Of a DNA stretch of 40,102 nt, positions 1 through 8,341 are shown piece after piece. A program made the position numbers and the translations under genes. The notes beneath the pieces were generated by a model. That model did no database searches and was not told the origin of the DNA. It saw only the letters and a list, made by a program, of their open reading frames with translations. The number at the start of each line of letters is the position of its first letter. Within the stretch, counting starts at the first letter, position 1. The DNA is from Bacilli bacterium (GTDB lineage Bacteria > Bacillota_I > Bacilli_A > RFN20 > CAG-826): contig JAGBLE010000011.1 of the NCBI GenBank assembly GCA_017635565.1, positions 1 to 40,102 on the forward strand, given 5' to 3'.

Positions 1-810
1 AATCATTTCAAAAACTTCTTTTATTTCTTCATATCGATCAGTGTCTTCCTTTAAAGTTGTGGAATTTCCAATTGATTTTGGATCTTCATATTCAGTGATG
101 ATTTCATCAGATCCATAACCATTTATCCAGAGTTTCAGCTCATCAGAAAATTTTCCTAAGATATTTAATATATCTTCGTTATTGTTATTTAAGGCGTTTG
201 CTAAATCTCCAATTGTCTTAATTCCCATCGTTTTTAATCTTGGAGCAGTCTTTTTTCCGACCCCAAACATATCTTCGATTGGAAGAGGATATAAAATTTT
301 AGCGATATCTTTTCTTCTAATAATGGTAAGCCCCATTGGTTTTTGATAATCGCTTCCCATTTTTGCTAAAAATTTAGTTGGGGCAACACCGATGGAACAT
401 TTTAATCCGGTTTGTTTATATAAGTTTTGCTGAAGAGTTCGGAAGAAGCCTTCAACATCTTTCTCCTTTTTGATTACTTCGGTAAAATCAGCGTAAAGTT
501 CATCAATTGAAGCAATTTCAACTTTCTTGGTGTAATTAGAAATAAAATTTCTAAATTCGTGACTAAGAGCGCGATAAAAATGAAAATCTGGATTAATGAC
601 TTTTAAGTGTGGACATAATGTGAGCGCTTTATTCATTGGCATTCCACTTCTCACACCAAATTTTCTTGCTTCATAAGAACAAGTTGAAACAATTCCACCA
701 CGACCTATGTGGCCTACTGCAACCGCGGTGTTTTCAATCGATGGATCTTTTAATTCTTCTGCTCTAACAAAAAAAGCATTTAAATCGATATGAACAATTA
801 CTTTTGCCAT
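1..810 (-). CDS. dinB: DNA polymerase IV (Y-family), 3' end cut by window edge
   Basis: Translesion DNA polymerase that copies past damaged bases with low fidelity. The frame is open from the ATG at 808-810 to the window edge, giving 270 residues; the family has about 350-420, so the end of the little-finger domain is missing. The start reads MAKVIVHIDLNAFF, with the metal-binding Asp at residue 9 and Phe14 in the steric-gate position. The second catalytic motif SIDE lies at 101-104 (D103, E104). The helix-hairpin-helix stretch with YPLPIEDMFGVGKKTAPRLK follows near residues 170-190. There is no Shine-Dalgarno sequence; a -10 box sits 6 bases before the ATG, so the mRNA is probably leaderless. 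It lies downstream of dxs but has its own promoter. Family assignment is firm; the missing end is only an effect of the window. Confidence 0.93.
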   Translation of the reverse strand, partial: MAKVIVHIDLNAFFVRAEELKDPSIENTAVAVGHIGRGGIVSTCSYEARKFGVRSGMPMNKALTLCPHLKVINPDFHFYRALSHEFRNFISNYTKKVEIASIDELYADFTEVIKKEKDVEGFFRTLQQNLYKQTGLKCSIGVAPTKFLAKMGSDYQKPMGLTIIRRKDIAKILYPLPIEDMFGVGKKTAPRLKTMGIKTIGDLANALNNNNEDILNILGKFSDELKLWINGYGSDEIITEYEDPKSIGNSTTLKEDTDRYEEIKEVFEMI

Positions 811-816
811 GTCATT

Positions 817-846
817 ATTATATAATGCTTTTATTGATTATGTTAA
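817..846 (-). promoter_or_regulatory. Promoter of dinB, leaderless type
   Basis: On the minus strand TTAACA (841-846) and TATAAT (817-822) are separated by 18 bases, close to the sigma-A consensus. Only 6 bases lie between the -10 box and the dinB ATG, so transcription would start at or next to the start codon. Confidence 0.65.
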
Positions 847-857
847 CTAAAGACTTA

Positions 858-2702
858 TTAAATTAATGAAATGATATCTTCAATAGCTAGTCCAAATTCT
901 TTTCTTTGTTCATCAATTGTTGCTTGTTTAACAAATTGAGTTGGAACGCATCTAACAATTACTTCGCCTTTATATCCAATTGAATATAATTTACTTTCTA
1001 AAGCGTTTGCAAAGCCCTCTTTAGTGGAATATGGATTATAAATAATGATTCTTTGATAATTTAATAATTGATTCACTTTTTCAATGTCCATTGGTCGAAG
1101 ATAAATCGCATTAAATAAAGTGACATCTTTATTTTCCTTAATCAAAGCTTCTTTGAGTTTTAAAGTCATTGGTCCAGTTGAAATAATTGCTGTTCCGTGG
1201 CCACTTAATTCAACTTTCCAGCTTCCATAAGGAATTATTTCGTCTACTTTAAAAATATCATGAAAATATTCGCGAGGATATCTAATTGCAAACACACCAT
1301 GATTAGATAAACTTTCTTTAAATAAAGAAAGAGATTCACTACTTCTACTGGCCATGGTTATTGTGACATTTGGGATTGTATATAAGAAAGCTTCATCATA
1401 TATTCCTTGATGAGTTTCTCCATCACTTCCCACTAAACCAGCGCGATCAATTAAAATAGTAGCGTTAAGATTCATTCTTGCTAAATCATGTAAAAGTTCA
1501 TCATAACTTCTTTGCATGAAAGTTGAATAAATGGAAACGACTGGATGAAGTCCACTGGCGGCAAGTCCTCCCGCAAAAGTAAAAGCATGTTCTTCAGAAA
1601 TACCGACATCAATCACTCTTGTTGGATAAGCTTTAAACAAAGAATCTAAAGCGCTTCCGTGGCCTGTAGCAGGGACAACCGTAACGATTTTATCGTTAAT
1701 GGCCATTTCTTCTTTTAAAATGGTGTTATATTGTTCACTCCAAGAAATCTCACCTTGCTTTTTAGCGATTTCACCAGTTTCAATATTGAATTTACTGACA
1801 CCATGCCAATCTCCTTCAGTGTCATCTTCAGCAGGTTTATATCCTTTTCCTTTGATGGTTTTAATATGAATTACTACTGATTTGCTCTGCCTTTTTGCTC
1901 TTTCAAAAGCGTGATCGAGTTGTCTAATATAATGTCCATCAATTGGTCCAATAACCGCGTAGCCAAGATTATCAAAAATTGTCATATTGACCACTTTTCT
2001 TTTTATCCAGTTTTTAATTCTTGTGAATTTAACGAGGAGCCATCGACCAAATCGACCTCTTAAAATTTTTCTAAAAGCCCCTTTGGTTTTTCGATAAATG
2101 AGAGAAGTTGAGAAATTTCTAAATAGAGAAGATAGGCCACCGACACCTTTAGAAATTGACATATCATTATCGTTTAAAACGATAATAACTTTATGACCTG
2201 ATTCGCTTAAAGTATTCAATCCCTCAAGCGCTAATCCATTTTGTAGAGAAGATTCGCCAATAAAGGCGATGACATTATATTTCTCTCCTTTTAAATCTCT
2301 AGCGTACGCCATTGCCGAAGCAACACTAATTGAGGTAGAAGAATGTCCTGCTTCAAAATGGTCATAAATCGATTCATCCATTTTTTGGAATCCGCTTATT
2401 CCATCTTTTTTTCTGAGAGTATCAAGCTTTCGGCCAGTGAGAATTTTGTATGTATAAGTTTGATGACCAACATCAAAAACAATTTTATCTTTGGTAAAAT
2501 CAAAATTTTTGCATAGAGAAATAATTGCCTCTACCGTTCCTAAGTTACTTGATAAGTGTCCACCATTTTTGGAAGTAATTTCAATGATATATTTCCTGAT
2601 GTCTTCACTTAAAAGATCGAGTTCTGGATAAGACAAGTCCTTTAAAAACTCTGGATTTTGAATTTCTTGGATATCAAATTGTCTAAGTTTCTTTTTGGCC
2701 AT
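858..2702 (-). CDS. dxs: 1-deoxy-D-xylulose-5-phosphate synthase
   Basis: Thiamine diphosphate enzyme that joins pyruvate and glyceraldehyde 3-phosphate, the first step of the MEP isoprenoid pathway. Its 614 residues match the usual length of about 620. Visible motifs are GGHLSSNLGTVE (catalytic-type His49), GHQTYTYKILTGR (His80), EAGHSS (His120), NDNDMSIS (177-184), the Glu-containing EEHAFTFAGGLA, DRAGLVGSDGETHQG and RYPR. The cofactor-metal motif, normally GDG or GDA, reads GES at 149-151 (Glu150 for the usual metal-binding Asp), which is odd in an otherwise complete enzyme. The gene follows xseB by 8 bases and ends the nusB-xseA-xseB unit; ispA, often between xseB and dxs, is absent. No Shine-Dalgarno is seen before the ATG; TAATAT lies 5 bases upstream, so it may also have its own start. 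DXS identity is secure; full activity with GES is not shown. Confidence 0.93.
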   Translation of the reverse strand: MAKKKLRQFDIQEIQNPEFLKDLSYPELDLLSEDIRKYIIEITSKNGGHLSSNLGTVEAIISLCKNFDFTKDKIVFDVGHQTYTYKILTGRKLDTLRKKDGISGFQKMDESIYDHFEAGHSSTSISVASAMAYARDLKGEKYNVIAFIGESSLQNGLALEGLNTLSESGHKVIIVLNDNDMSISKGVGGLSSLFRNFSTSLIYRKTKGAFRKILRGRFGRWLLVKFTRIKNWIKRKVVNMTIFDNLGYAVIGPIDGHYIRQLDHAFERAKRQSKSVVIHIKTIKGKGYKPAEDDTEGDWHGVSKFNIETGEIAKKQGEISWSEQYNTILKEEMAINDKIVTVVPATGHGSALDSLFKAYPTRVIDVGISEEHAFTFAGGLAASGLHPVVSIYSTFMQRSYDELLHDLARMNLNATILIDRAGLVGSDGETHQGIYDEAFLYTIPNVTITMASRSSESLSLFKESLSNHGVFAIRYPREYFHDIFKVDEIIPYGSWKVELSGHGTAIISTGPMTLKLKEALIKENKDVTLFNAIYLRPMDIEKVNQLLNYQRIIIYNPYSTKEGFANALESKLYSIGYKGEVIVRCVPTQFVKQATIDEQRKEFGLAIEDIISLI

Positions 2703-2710
2703 AGAGAATA

Positions 2711-2908
2711 TTATTTATCAATATTGATAACTTTTTCAACCTTTGATTCTGCTTTTTTGAGTTCTTCTGATAACAAAGAGATGATTTTTTGACCCTCTTC
2801 ATATAACTTGAGACTTTCATCAATTGAAATGTCTTTTTGTTGAATATCATTGACGATTTGTTTAAGTCTATTTAATTCTTCTTCGAAATTGATTTGCTTT
2901 TCTTCCAT
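2711..2908 (-). CDS. xseB: Exodeoxyribonuclease VII small subunit
   Basis: Small helical subunit that binds several copies to XseA to form exonuclease VII, which degrades single-stranded DNA from either end to short oligonucleotides. The 65 residues match the family length of about 60-80. The opening INFEEELNRLKQIV and the central SIDESLKLYEEGQ are the family hallmarks: two helices around a short turn, with a charged Lys/Glu tail. It starts 2 bases after the xseA stop codon, so the two subunits are made from one mRNA, probably coupled. The preceding sequence has only a weak GAAGG-type ribosome site. High confidence. Confidence 0.95.
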   Translation of the reverse strand: MEEKQINFEEELNRLKQIVNDIQQKDISIDESLKLYEEGQKIISLLSEELKKAESKVEKVINIDK

Positions 2909-2910
2909 AT

Positions 2911-4050
2911 TTATTTACCTTCGATTTCTGTAACGACACTATCGAATTCTCCATCGCTTAAGATGGTTTTAATTCTTTGTGTCTTTTTTATTTTGCTAAT
3001 TGATGTTACTGCTTTTCCTGATTCATCTAAGGATATTGAATATCCTCTTGATAACACTGATTTAGGATTTAAGAGTTCGAGTTGAGTCTTATAATGCTCA
3101 AGGTCTCTCTTTTGATCATCTACTTTTTCTTTGAGCGCTTCGTTGAGCTCTTCTTTTAAAGAAGTGAGTTCTTCTTTTTTGCTTTCAAGAAGTTCTTTTA
3201 TTGCTTGCTCCATTTCAAGGAGCGAATAGTCAAATTCTTTTTGAATTTCTCGACGATCCACGGTTGCTAATTCGGCTGCTCCTGTTGGAGTTGACGCTCT
3301 TTTATCAGCAATGTAATCAATTAATGTAATATCGATTTCGTGGCCAACAGCGGCAATTATTGGCATTTTGCTATTTGCTACTGCTCGAACCAAGCTTTCA
3401 TCGTTAAATGCGCTTAAATCCTCACTAGCGCCACCACCTCGACCAATGATCAAGGTATCTAAATCATATTTTTGTGATTCGTTGAACGCTTTTAATAATT
3501 CTTTTGGAGCTTGCTCTCCCTGAACTAGAGAAGGAAAAACATAAATATCAGCGATTGGATATCTTCTTTTGATATTAGTGACGATATCTCTTATCGCTGC
3601 TCCATTAGGAGCGGTAATGATTCCGATTGCTTTTGGGAAAATATTTATTTCTCTTTTTCTCGATTCGTCAAACAAACCTTCACTAGCAAGTTTTCTCTTT
3701 AATTTTTCAAGTTCAATGAGTTGTTGGCCTAGCCCAACTTCTTCCATTTCAAAAACGTTGAGATTATAACTTCCTCGAGGAACGTAAGCATCAACGCTTG
3801 CTAATACCACAACTTCATCTCCGTTTTTTGGAGAAAAAGATATACGCTTTGCGTAAGTGGAAAACATAACCGCACTAATCGTACTTTCATTATCTTTCAA
3901 AGAAAAATAAAAATGTCCGCTTGGATAGGCTTTAAAATTACTGATTTCGCCTTTAATACGCACAAATTTTAATCGTTCATCGCTACTTAAAACAGCTTTT
4001 ACATACGTATTGATGTCAGTGACTGTCAATATTGGAGTATTTTCAAACAT
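2911..4050 (-). CDS. xseA: Exodeoxyribonuclease VII large subunit
   Basis: Catalytic subunit of exonuclease VII, a single-strand DNA nuclease in repair. An N-terminal OB-fold for DNA binding occupies about residues 5-105 (ISNFKAYPSGHFYFSLKD). The catalytic core follows, with GRGGGASEDLSAFNDE and AAVGHEIDITLIDYIADKR, then TPTGAAEL. A coiled coil rich in Glu and Lys (about 270-335) binds XseB, and the closing element is NPKSVLSRGYSI. At 379 residues it is shorter than the common 400-450, mainly in the coiled coil. It begins 1 base after nusB and ends 2 bases before xseB, so it is an internal operon gene without its own ribosome site of note. FolD, which separates nusB and xseA in Bacillus, is absent here. 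Confidence 0.95.
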   Translation of the reverse strand: MFENTPILTVTDINTYVKAVLSSDERLKFVRIKGEISNFKAYPSGHFYFSLKDNESTISAVMFSTYAKRISFSPKNGDEVVVLASVDAYVPRGSYNLNVFEMEEVGLGQQLIELEKLKRKLASEGLFDESRKREINIFPKAIGIITAPNGAAIRDIVTNIKRRYPIADIYVFPSLVQGEQAPKELLKAFNESQKYDLDTLIIGRGGGASEDLSAFNDESLVRAVANSKMPIIAAVGHEIDITLIDYIADKRASTPTGAAELATVDRREIQKEFDYSLLEMEQAIKELLESKKEELTSLKEELNEALKEKVDDQKRDLEHYKTQLELLNPKSVLSRGYSISLDESGKAVTSISKIKKTQRIKTILSDGEFDSVVTEIEGK

Positions 4051-4051
4051 G

Positions 4052-4471
4052 TTATGCTAAAACTCCGCTATCAAGGATGGCGTTAATAAATTTTGATTGT
4101 TTATCGTCGATATATTTTTTGGCTAATTCAACAGCAACATTGATAATAACTTTACGGTCAACTTTTTCAATGTAGTTATAATGAGCATAGCTCATAAGTA
4201 AAATTGCTTGAGTTAATAAAGGAAGTCTTTCCCATTTCCAATTCTTCAAATAAGGGAGATAAGCATTTCTAATCTCACTATAATTTTTCAAAGAAACCAT
4301 AACAGTGTTAACAATATATGGATCAACTTCACTGATGTCACATTCACATAAAGACGCAATCATTTCTGATGCATCACGAGAAATATTTCCTTCTCCAAAA
4401 GTAAAATCAGTTAGTTCATTATATATGACTGTCATGATGATGAAATGTTGTTGATTTCTTGATATTTCCAT
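4052..4471 (-). CDS. nusB: Transcription antitermination factor NusB
   Basis: Small RNA-binding protein that with NusE (S10) recognises boxA in ribosomal RNA transcripts and supports antitermination. Its 139 residues fit the family. The C-terminal signature is clear: WKWERLPLLTQAILLMSYAH, then a VDRKVIINVAVELAKKY segment and KFINAILD. The N-terminal half is divergent (no typical ARE/ALQ start), but helical spacing is kept. It is the first gene of nusB-xseA-xseB-dxs. The ATG at 4469-4471 has no Shine-Dalgarno sequence, and the only -10-like box overlaps a perfect 13-base palindrome, giving an unusually short 5' untranslated region of about 10 bases. Good confidence. Confidence 0.9.
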   Translation of the reverse strand: MEISRNQQHFIIMTVIYNELTDFTFGEGNISRDASEMIASLCECDISEVDPYIVNTVMVSLKNYSEIRNAYLPYLKNWKWERLPLLTQAILLMSYAHYNYIEKVDRKVIINVAVELAKKYIDDKQSKFINAILDSGVLA

Positions 4472-4476
4472 TTTAT

Positions 4477-4494
4477 TTACCGTCGGTAATTATA
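4477..4494 (-). promoter_or_regulatory. nusB -10 box overlapping a 13-base palindrome
   Basis: TATAAT (4489-4494 on the minus strand) is the best -10 box for nusB. Directly downstream, 4477-4489 reads TTACCGACGGTAA, two perfect 6-base half-sites around one base. The predicted transcription start falls inside the palindrome, the position of a repressor operator. No ribosome binding site follows. Confidence 0.45.
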
Positions 4495-4518
4495 TATAAA
4501 ATATATCATAAACGCAAA

Positions 4519-4545
4519 ATAAAAAGAAATGGAAACTCCATTCCT
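4519..4545 (-). terminator. Rho-independent terminator after tkt
   Basis: On the minus strand GGAATGGA and TCCATTTC pair (8 bp, one G-U) around a 3-base loop and are followed by five T residues. It lies 21 bases past the tkt stop codon and separates tkt from nusB. Confidence 0.75.
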
Positions 4546-4565
4546 TATTATTTATTCGCTTGATA

Positions 4566-6539
4566 TTATTTCAATATCTCTTCACACATTCTCACTAAAT
4601 GTTCACTTGTGAAGTCGAATTTTTTAATCGCATCTTTTGCTGGAGCGCTAGTTCCAAACGTATCAATACCCATATTGTATTTGGCCCATTTTGCCCAGCC
4701 AAAGGTCGATAACATTTCAACTGACACTCTTTTTTCTCTTGGTAAGAGTAAGACTTCATTTTGATAATCAGAACTTTGTTCTTCAAATATTTCCCAAGAA
4801 GGCATAGAAACAACACGAACATCAATTCCTTTTTCAAGAAGCTTTTGTTGAGCTTCAATTGCTAAAGAAACTTCACTACCTGTTGCAATTAAAACTAATT
4901 GAGCGGTTTTCTTTTCTTGAGAAACAACATAAGCACCTTTTGAAACGCCATCACCATTACTATTTTCAAGTAGAGGTAAATTTTGGCGAGAAAGAATTAA
5001 TGCGGTTGGAGTTTTAGTGCTCTTTAGAGCAAGTTTCCACGCTGCAAATGTTTCTCTTTCATCGGCAGGTCTAATAACTCTTAAATTTGGAATTGAACGG
5101 AGCATTGCTAATTGTTCGATTGGTTGATGAGTTGGGCCATCTTCTCCAACAGCGATACTATCATGAGAAAATAAATAAATTCCTGGAAGGTGAGATAAAG
5201 CCGCCATTCTAAGAGCAGGTTTCATATAATCGGAGAAAACTGCAAAGCAGCCGACATAACTTCTTATTCCTCCATGGAGCAGCATTCCATTTTGCATGCA
5301 TCCCATAGCAAATTCTCTGATACCCCAGTTAATGTTATGGCCATCGCGATGTTCAGGAGTGAAATTCACTCCTTCATTTAATTTGGTCATAACGCTTCCA
5401 GCAACATCGGCACTTCCACCAACAAGCATTGGGACAGAGAGCATATAGGCATTAAGCGCCCTTCCGCTTGCAACACGAGTGCTTGTTTGTGAGTTAGGAA
5501 CGAAGTCTGGCAATTCTTCAGGAATATATTTTTCTAAATCTAAAGATTTAAGTGTTTCAAACCTTGCGGCTTCTACTTCGTTATTTTTCTTATATTCCGC
5601 AAAAGATTTTTGATAGTCGTTATAAGCTTTTTCTCCACGAGCAATAAATGTTTCTTGGAAATGTTTTTTGACTTCTTCAGGAATGTAGAAATCTTCGTGA
5701 TCAAATCCATAAACATCAACTTTGGCGTGTTTACCATCTTCCACTCCTAAAGGAGAACCATGAACTTTTGAAGTTCCTTGTTTACTACTACCATATCCAA
5801 TCACAGTGTGGACGATAATTAAAGTTGGTTTTTCTTTTGATTTTTTGGCTTTAGTAATTGCTTCATCAATAGCCTTTACATCATTACCATCTTTAACTTC
5901 TAAAATATCCCATCCACTAGCGATAAATCTTGTTTTTACGTCTTCTGAGAAGGATAAATCAAGCCCACCATCAAGTGTAACTTGATTAGCGTCGTAGAAT
6001 AAGATTAATTTATTCAATTTTTGGTGTCCTGCAAAAGAAATTGCTTCTTGAGAAAGACCTTCTTGTAAACATCCATCTCCACATAATACATATGTGTAAT
6101 GATTCATAATCTTTTTTCCATCGGTGTAATTGGCGGCAATTGATTCTTCGGCAAGAGCCATACCAACAGCTTGAGCAATACCTTGTCCTAAAGGACCACT
6201 TGTGGCGTCCACTCCTTCAGTCCAATGATATTCTGGGTGTCCTGGAGTAAGAGAATCAATTTGCCTAAAATTCTTTAAATCATCAAGGGAAAGGTTATAT
6301 CCAGATAAATGAAGCATTGCATAGAGAAGGCTTGATGCGTGACCCGCTGATAAAACAAAACGATCACGATTAATCCATTCTGGATCTTTTGGATTAGCAA
6401 CTAAATGTTTAGTGAATAAAGTATAAAGAATTGGTGCGCTTCCAATCGCCATTCCTGGATGGCCAGAATTTGCTTTGTTAATCATATCGATACATAAGCT
6501 TCTTATCGTTGCGATTGATAAATTTTGGATGTCTTTCAT
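4566..6539 (-). CDS. tkt: Transketolase
   Basis: Thiamine diphosphate and Mg-dependent enzyme of the non-oxidative pentose phosphate pathway that moves two-carbon ketol units between sugar phosphates. The 657 residues match the family. Seen in order: ANSGHPGMAIGSAPI (His near residue 27), GPLGQGIAQAVGMALAE, the cofactor motif GDGCLQEG with the paired Asn further on, HTVIGYGSSKQGTSKVHGSP, the pyrimidine domain GGSADVAGS, GIREFAMG, HDSIAVGEDGPTHQP and RPAD. All catalytic elements are intact. The start is fixed by an AAAAGGAG ribosome site 7 bases upstream; an ATG 5 bases earlier is out of frame and stops at once. It follows aspS after 68 bases and ends at a terminator. A 14-base palindrome in that gap may control it. 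Confidence 0.97.
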   Translation of the reverse strand: MKDIQNLSIATIRSLCIDMINKANSGHPGMAIGSAPILYTLFTKHLVANPKDPEWINRDRFVLSAGHASSLLYAMLHLSGYNLSLDDLKNFRQIDSLTPGHPEYHWTEGVDATSGPLGQGIAQAVGMALAEESIAANYTDGKKIMNHYTYVLCGDGCLQEGLSQEAISFAGHQKLNKLILFYDANQVTLDGGLDLSFSEDVKTRFIASGWDILEVKDGNDVKAIDEAITKAKKSKEKPTLIIVHTVIGYGSSKQGTSKVHGSPLGVEDGKHAKVDVYGFDHEDFYIPEEVKKHFQETFIARGEKAYNDYQKSFAEYKKNNEVEAARFETLKSLDLEKYIPEELPDFVPNSQTSTRVASGRALNAYMLSVPMLVGGSADVAGSVMTKLNEGVNFTPEHRDGHNINWGIREFAMGCMQNGMLLHGGIRSYVGCFAVFSDYMKPALRMAALSHLPGIYLFSHDSIAVGEDGPTHQPIEQLAMLRSIPNLRVIRPADERETFAAWKLALKSTKTPTALILSRQNLPLLENSNGDGVSKGAYVVSQEKKTAQLVLIATGSEVSLAIEAQQKLLEKGIDVRVVSMPSWEIFEEQSSDYQNEVLLLPREKRVSVEMLSTFGWAKWAKYNMGIDTFGTSAPAKDAIKKFDFTSEHLVRMCEEILK

Positions 6540-6580
6540 TTCATTTCTCCTTTTAGTAGAATTTTAGTAATTAATTAGTA

Positions 6581-6594
6581 TTTGTATATACAAA
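6581..6594. promoter_or_regulatory. 14-base perfect palindrome upstream of tkt
   Basis: TTTGTATATACAAA is a perfect 7+7 inverted repeat in the 68-base gap between aspS and tkt, 42 bases before the tkt ATG. Its size and AT-rich symmetric form suit a dimeric regulator. I could not place a convincing -35/-10 pair around it, so its role is inferred from position only. Confidence 0.35.
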
Positions 6595-6607
6595 GTATAT
6601 AAATTTG

Positions 6608-8341
6608 TTATTTTTCCCAATCTATTACTGCGATACCAAGGTCTTTTAATTGGTCATTATCGACAATATTTGGGGCTCCTGACATAGGACAAACAGCAGC
6701 GAGATTTTTAGGGAAGGCAATGACATCACGAATGTTGTCTGTATTTCCTAAAATCATTGTTAATCGATCTAAACCAAAAGCCATTCCTGCATGAGGTGGA
6801 GTTCCATATTGGAAGGCATCGACAAAGAAACCGAATTTACGTTTGATATCTTCATCTGAAAGCCCTAAGACTTCAAAGACTTTCTTTTGAACGTCTTGGT
6901 TATAGATTCTTAAAGATCCACCGCCAGCTTCATATCCATTAATAACGATATCGTAAGCATAGCTTAAAATCTTTGTTGGATCAGTATCTAAATATTTTAA
7001 ATCTTCATCTCTTGGGCGAGTAAATGGGTGATGGGTTGAGGTGATTTGTCCATTTTCAACATCTCTTTCGAAAAGTGGGAAATCAACAATCCATAATAAA
7101 TCGAATGTTCCTGGCTTAATTAAACCGAGTTGGCGACCATATTTAAGACGTAACGCTCCTAAAAGTGGACAGACACGGTTATATTTTCCAGCAGCGATGA
7201 TTAATAAATCATTGTCTTTAATATTCAATTGTGTTTTTAAGGCTTCTTTTTCCTCTTCTGAAAGGAATTTAACGAATGAGCCAGTAAAGTCATTGTTTTC
7301 AACCTTAATGACGCTCAAACCGCCTAATCCGAACTTTTTCGCTTCAAGAGTAAGTTCATCGATTACTTTTCGGCTGGTTTCATGAGCCACTCCATTAACA
7401 ACGATTGCTCTAATGGCTTCGACATCTTTAAAACCACCAAATTCACTATTTTTAAAGATCTCTTTAACATCATTAAGTTTAATGTCAAAACGAGTATCTG
7501 GTTTATCACTACCATAATTGTCCATGGCGTATTGATAAGACATTCTTCTTAATGGTGTTTTTACTTCGTAATTAATGGTACGCGCAAAGATTTCTTTGAT
7601 TAATCCTTCCATCATGGTGAGGAATTGATCTTGATCTAAGAAACTTGTTTCGATATCGATTTGAGTGAAGTCAGGTTGACGATCCGCTCTTAAATCTTCA
7701 TCTCTAAAACATCTTGCGATTTGGTAATATCTTTCAAATCCACCAATCATTAAGAGTTGCTTAAAGATTTGTGGAGATTGAGGAAGAGCGTAGAATTTTC
7801 CGTGATGAACACGGCTTGGGACTAAATAGTCCCTCGCTCCTTCTGGAGTAGAAAGAGTAAGAATTGGAGTCTCAACTTCAATAAAATGTTCTTTTGATAA
7901 ATATTCGTGAACCGCCATTTTGATTTGATAACGAATATCTTGATAAGACTGCATAATTGGTCTTCTTAAATCGAGATATCGATATTTTAATCTCGTATCT
8001 TCAAGAGCATCAGTTTCATCAGCAATGATTAATGGGGTTGTTTTTGCAGTATTAATAACTTCCACTTCTTTAGCGATGATTTCAATTGCCCCTGTTTTTA
8101 AATTTGGATTTGCTTTCTCTTTAAGAGAAACAGTTCCAGTAACTGTAATGATATATTCATTACGAATATCAGGTAAATTAACTCCTTCGTTAACTGTGAT
8201 TTGAATGATACCGCTTCGATCTCTTAAATCGATAAAAACGATTGAGCCAAGATTTCTTTTTTTGCTAACCCAACCGATGAGGGTTACTTCTTGTCCAACA
8301 TTCTTTTCACTTAGTTCGGTATTAAAACAAGTTCTTTTCAT
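6608..8341 (-). CDS. aspS: Aspartate--tRNA ligase
   Basis: Class II aminoacyl-tRNA synthetase that loads aspartate on tRNA-Asp. At 577 residues it is the bacterial type. The OB-fold anticodon-binding domain covers about residues 1-105 (VTLIGWVSKKRNLG, FIDLRDRSG). Class II motif 2 lies at about 211-230 (CFRDEDLRADRQPDFTQID). The bacterial GAD insertion follows at about 280-410, and motif 3 is at the end (GMAFGLDRLTMIL). The ATG overlaps the hisS stop by one base (TAATG), so translation is coupled to hisS, the common Bacilli pairing. Whether it is discriminating or not cannot be told from sequence alone. It has no separate ribosome site. Confidence 0.97.
   Translation of the reverse strand: MKRTCFNTELSEKNVGQEVTLIGWVSKKRNLGSIVFIDLRDRSGIIQITVNEGVNLPDIRNEYIITVTGTVSLKEKANPNLKTGAIEIIAKEVEVINTAKTTPLIIADETDALEDTRLKYRYLDLRRPIMQSYQDIRYQIKMAVHEYLSKEHFIEVETPILTLSTPEGARDYLVPSRVHHGKFYALPQSPQIFKQLLMIGGFERYYQIARCFRDEDLRADRQPDFTQIDIETSFLDQDQFLTMMEGLIKEIFARTINYEVKTPLRRMSYQYAMDNYGSDKPDTRFDIKLNDVKEIFKNSEFGGFKDVEAIRAIVVNGVAHETSRKVIDELTLEAKKFGLGGLSVIKVENNDFTGSFVKFLSEEEKEALKTQLNIKDNDLLIIAAGKYNRVCPLLGALRLKYGRQLGLIKPGTFDLLWIVDFPLFERDVENGQITSTHHPFTRPRDEDLKYLDTDPTKILSYAYDIVINGYEAGGGSLRIYNQDVQKKVFEVLGLSDEDIKRKFGFFVDAFQYGTPPHAGMAFGLDRLTMILGNTDNIRDVIAFPKNLAAVCPMSGAPNIVDNDQLKDLGIAVIDWEK

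Noticed and set aside
7041-7385. 114-codon plus-strand frame inside aspS
   Set aside because: Antisense to conserved aspS sequence; composition and start context do not support coding.
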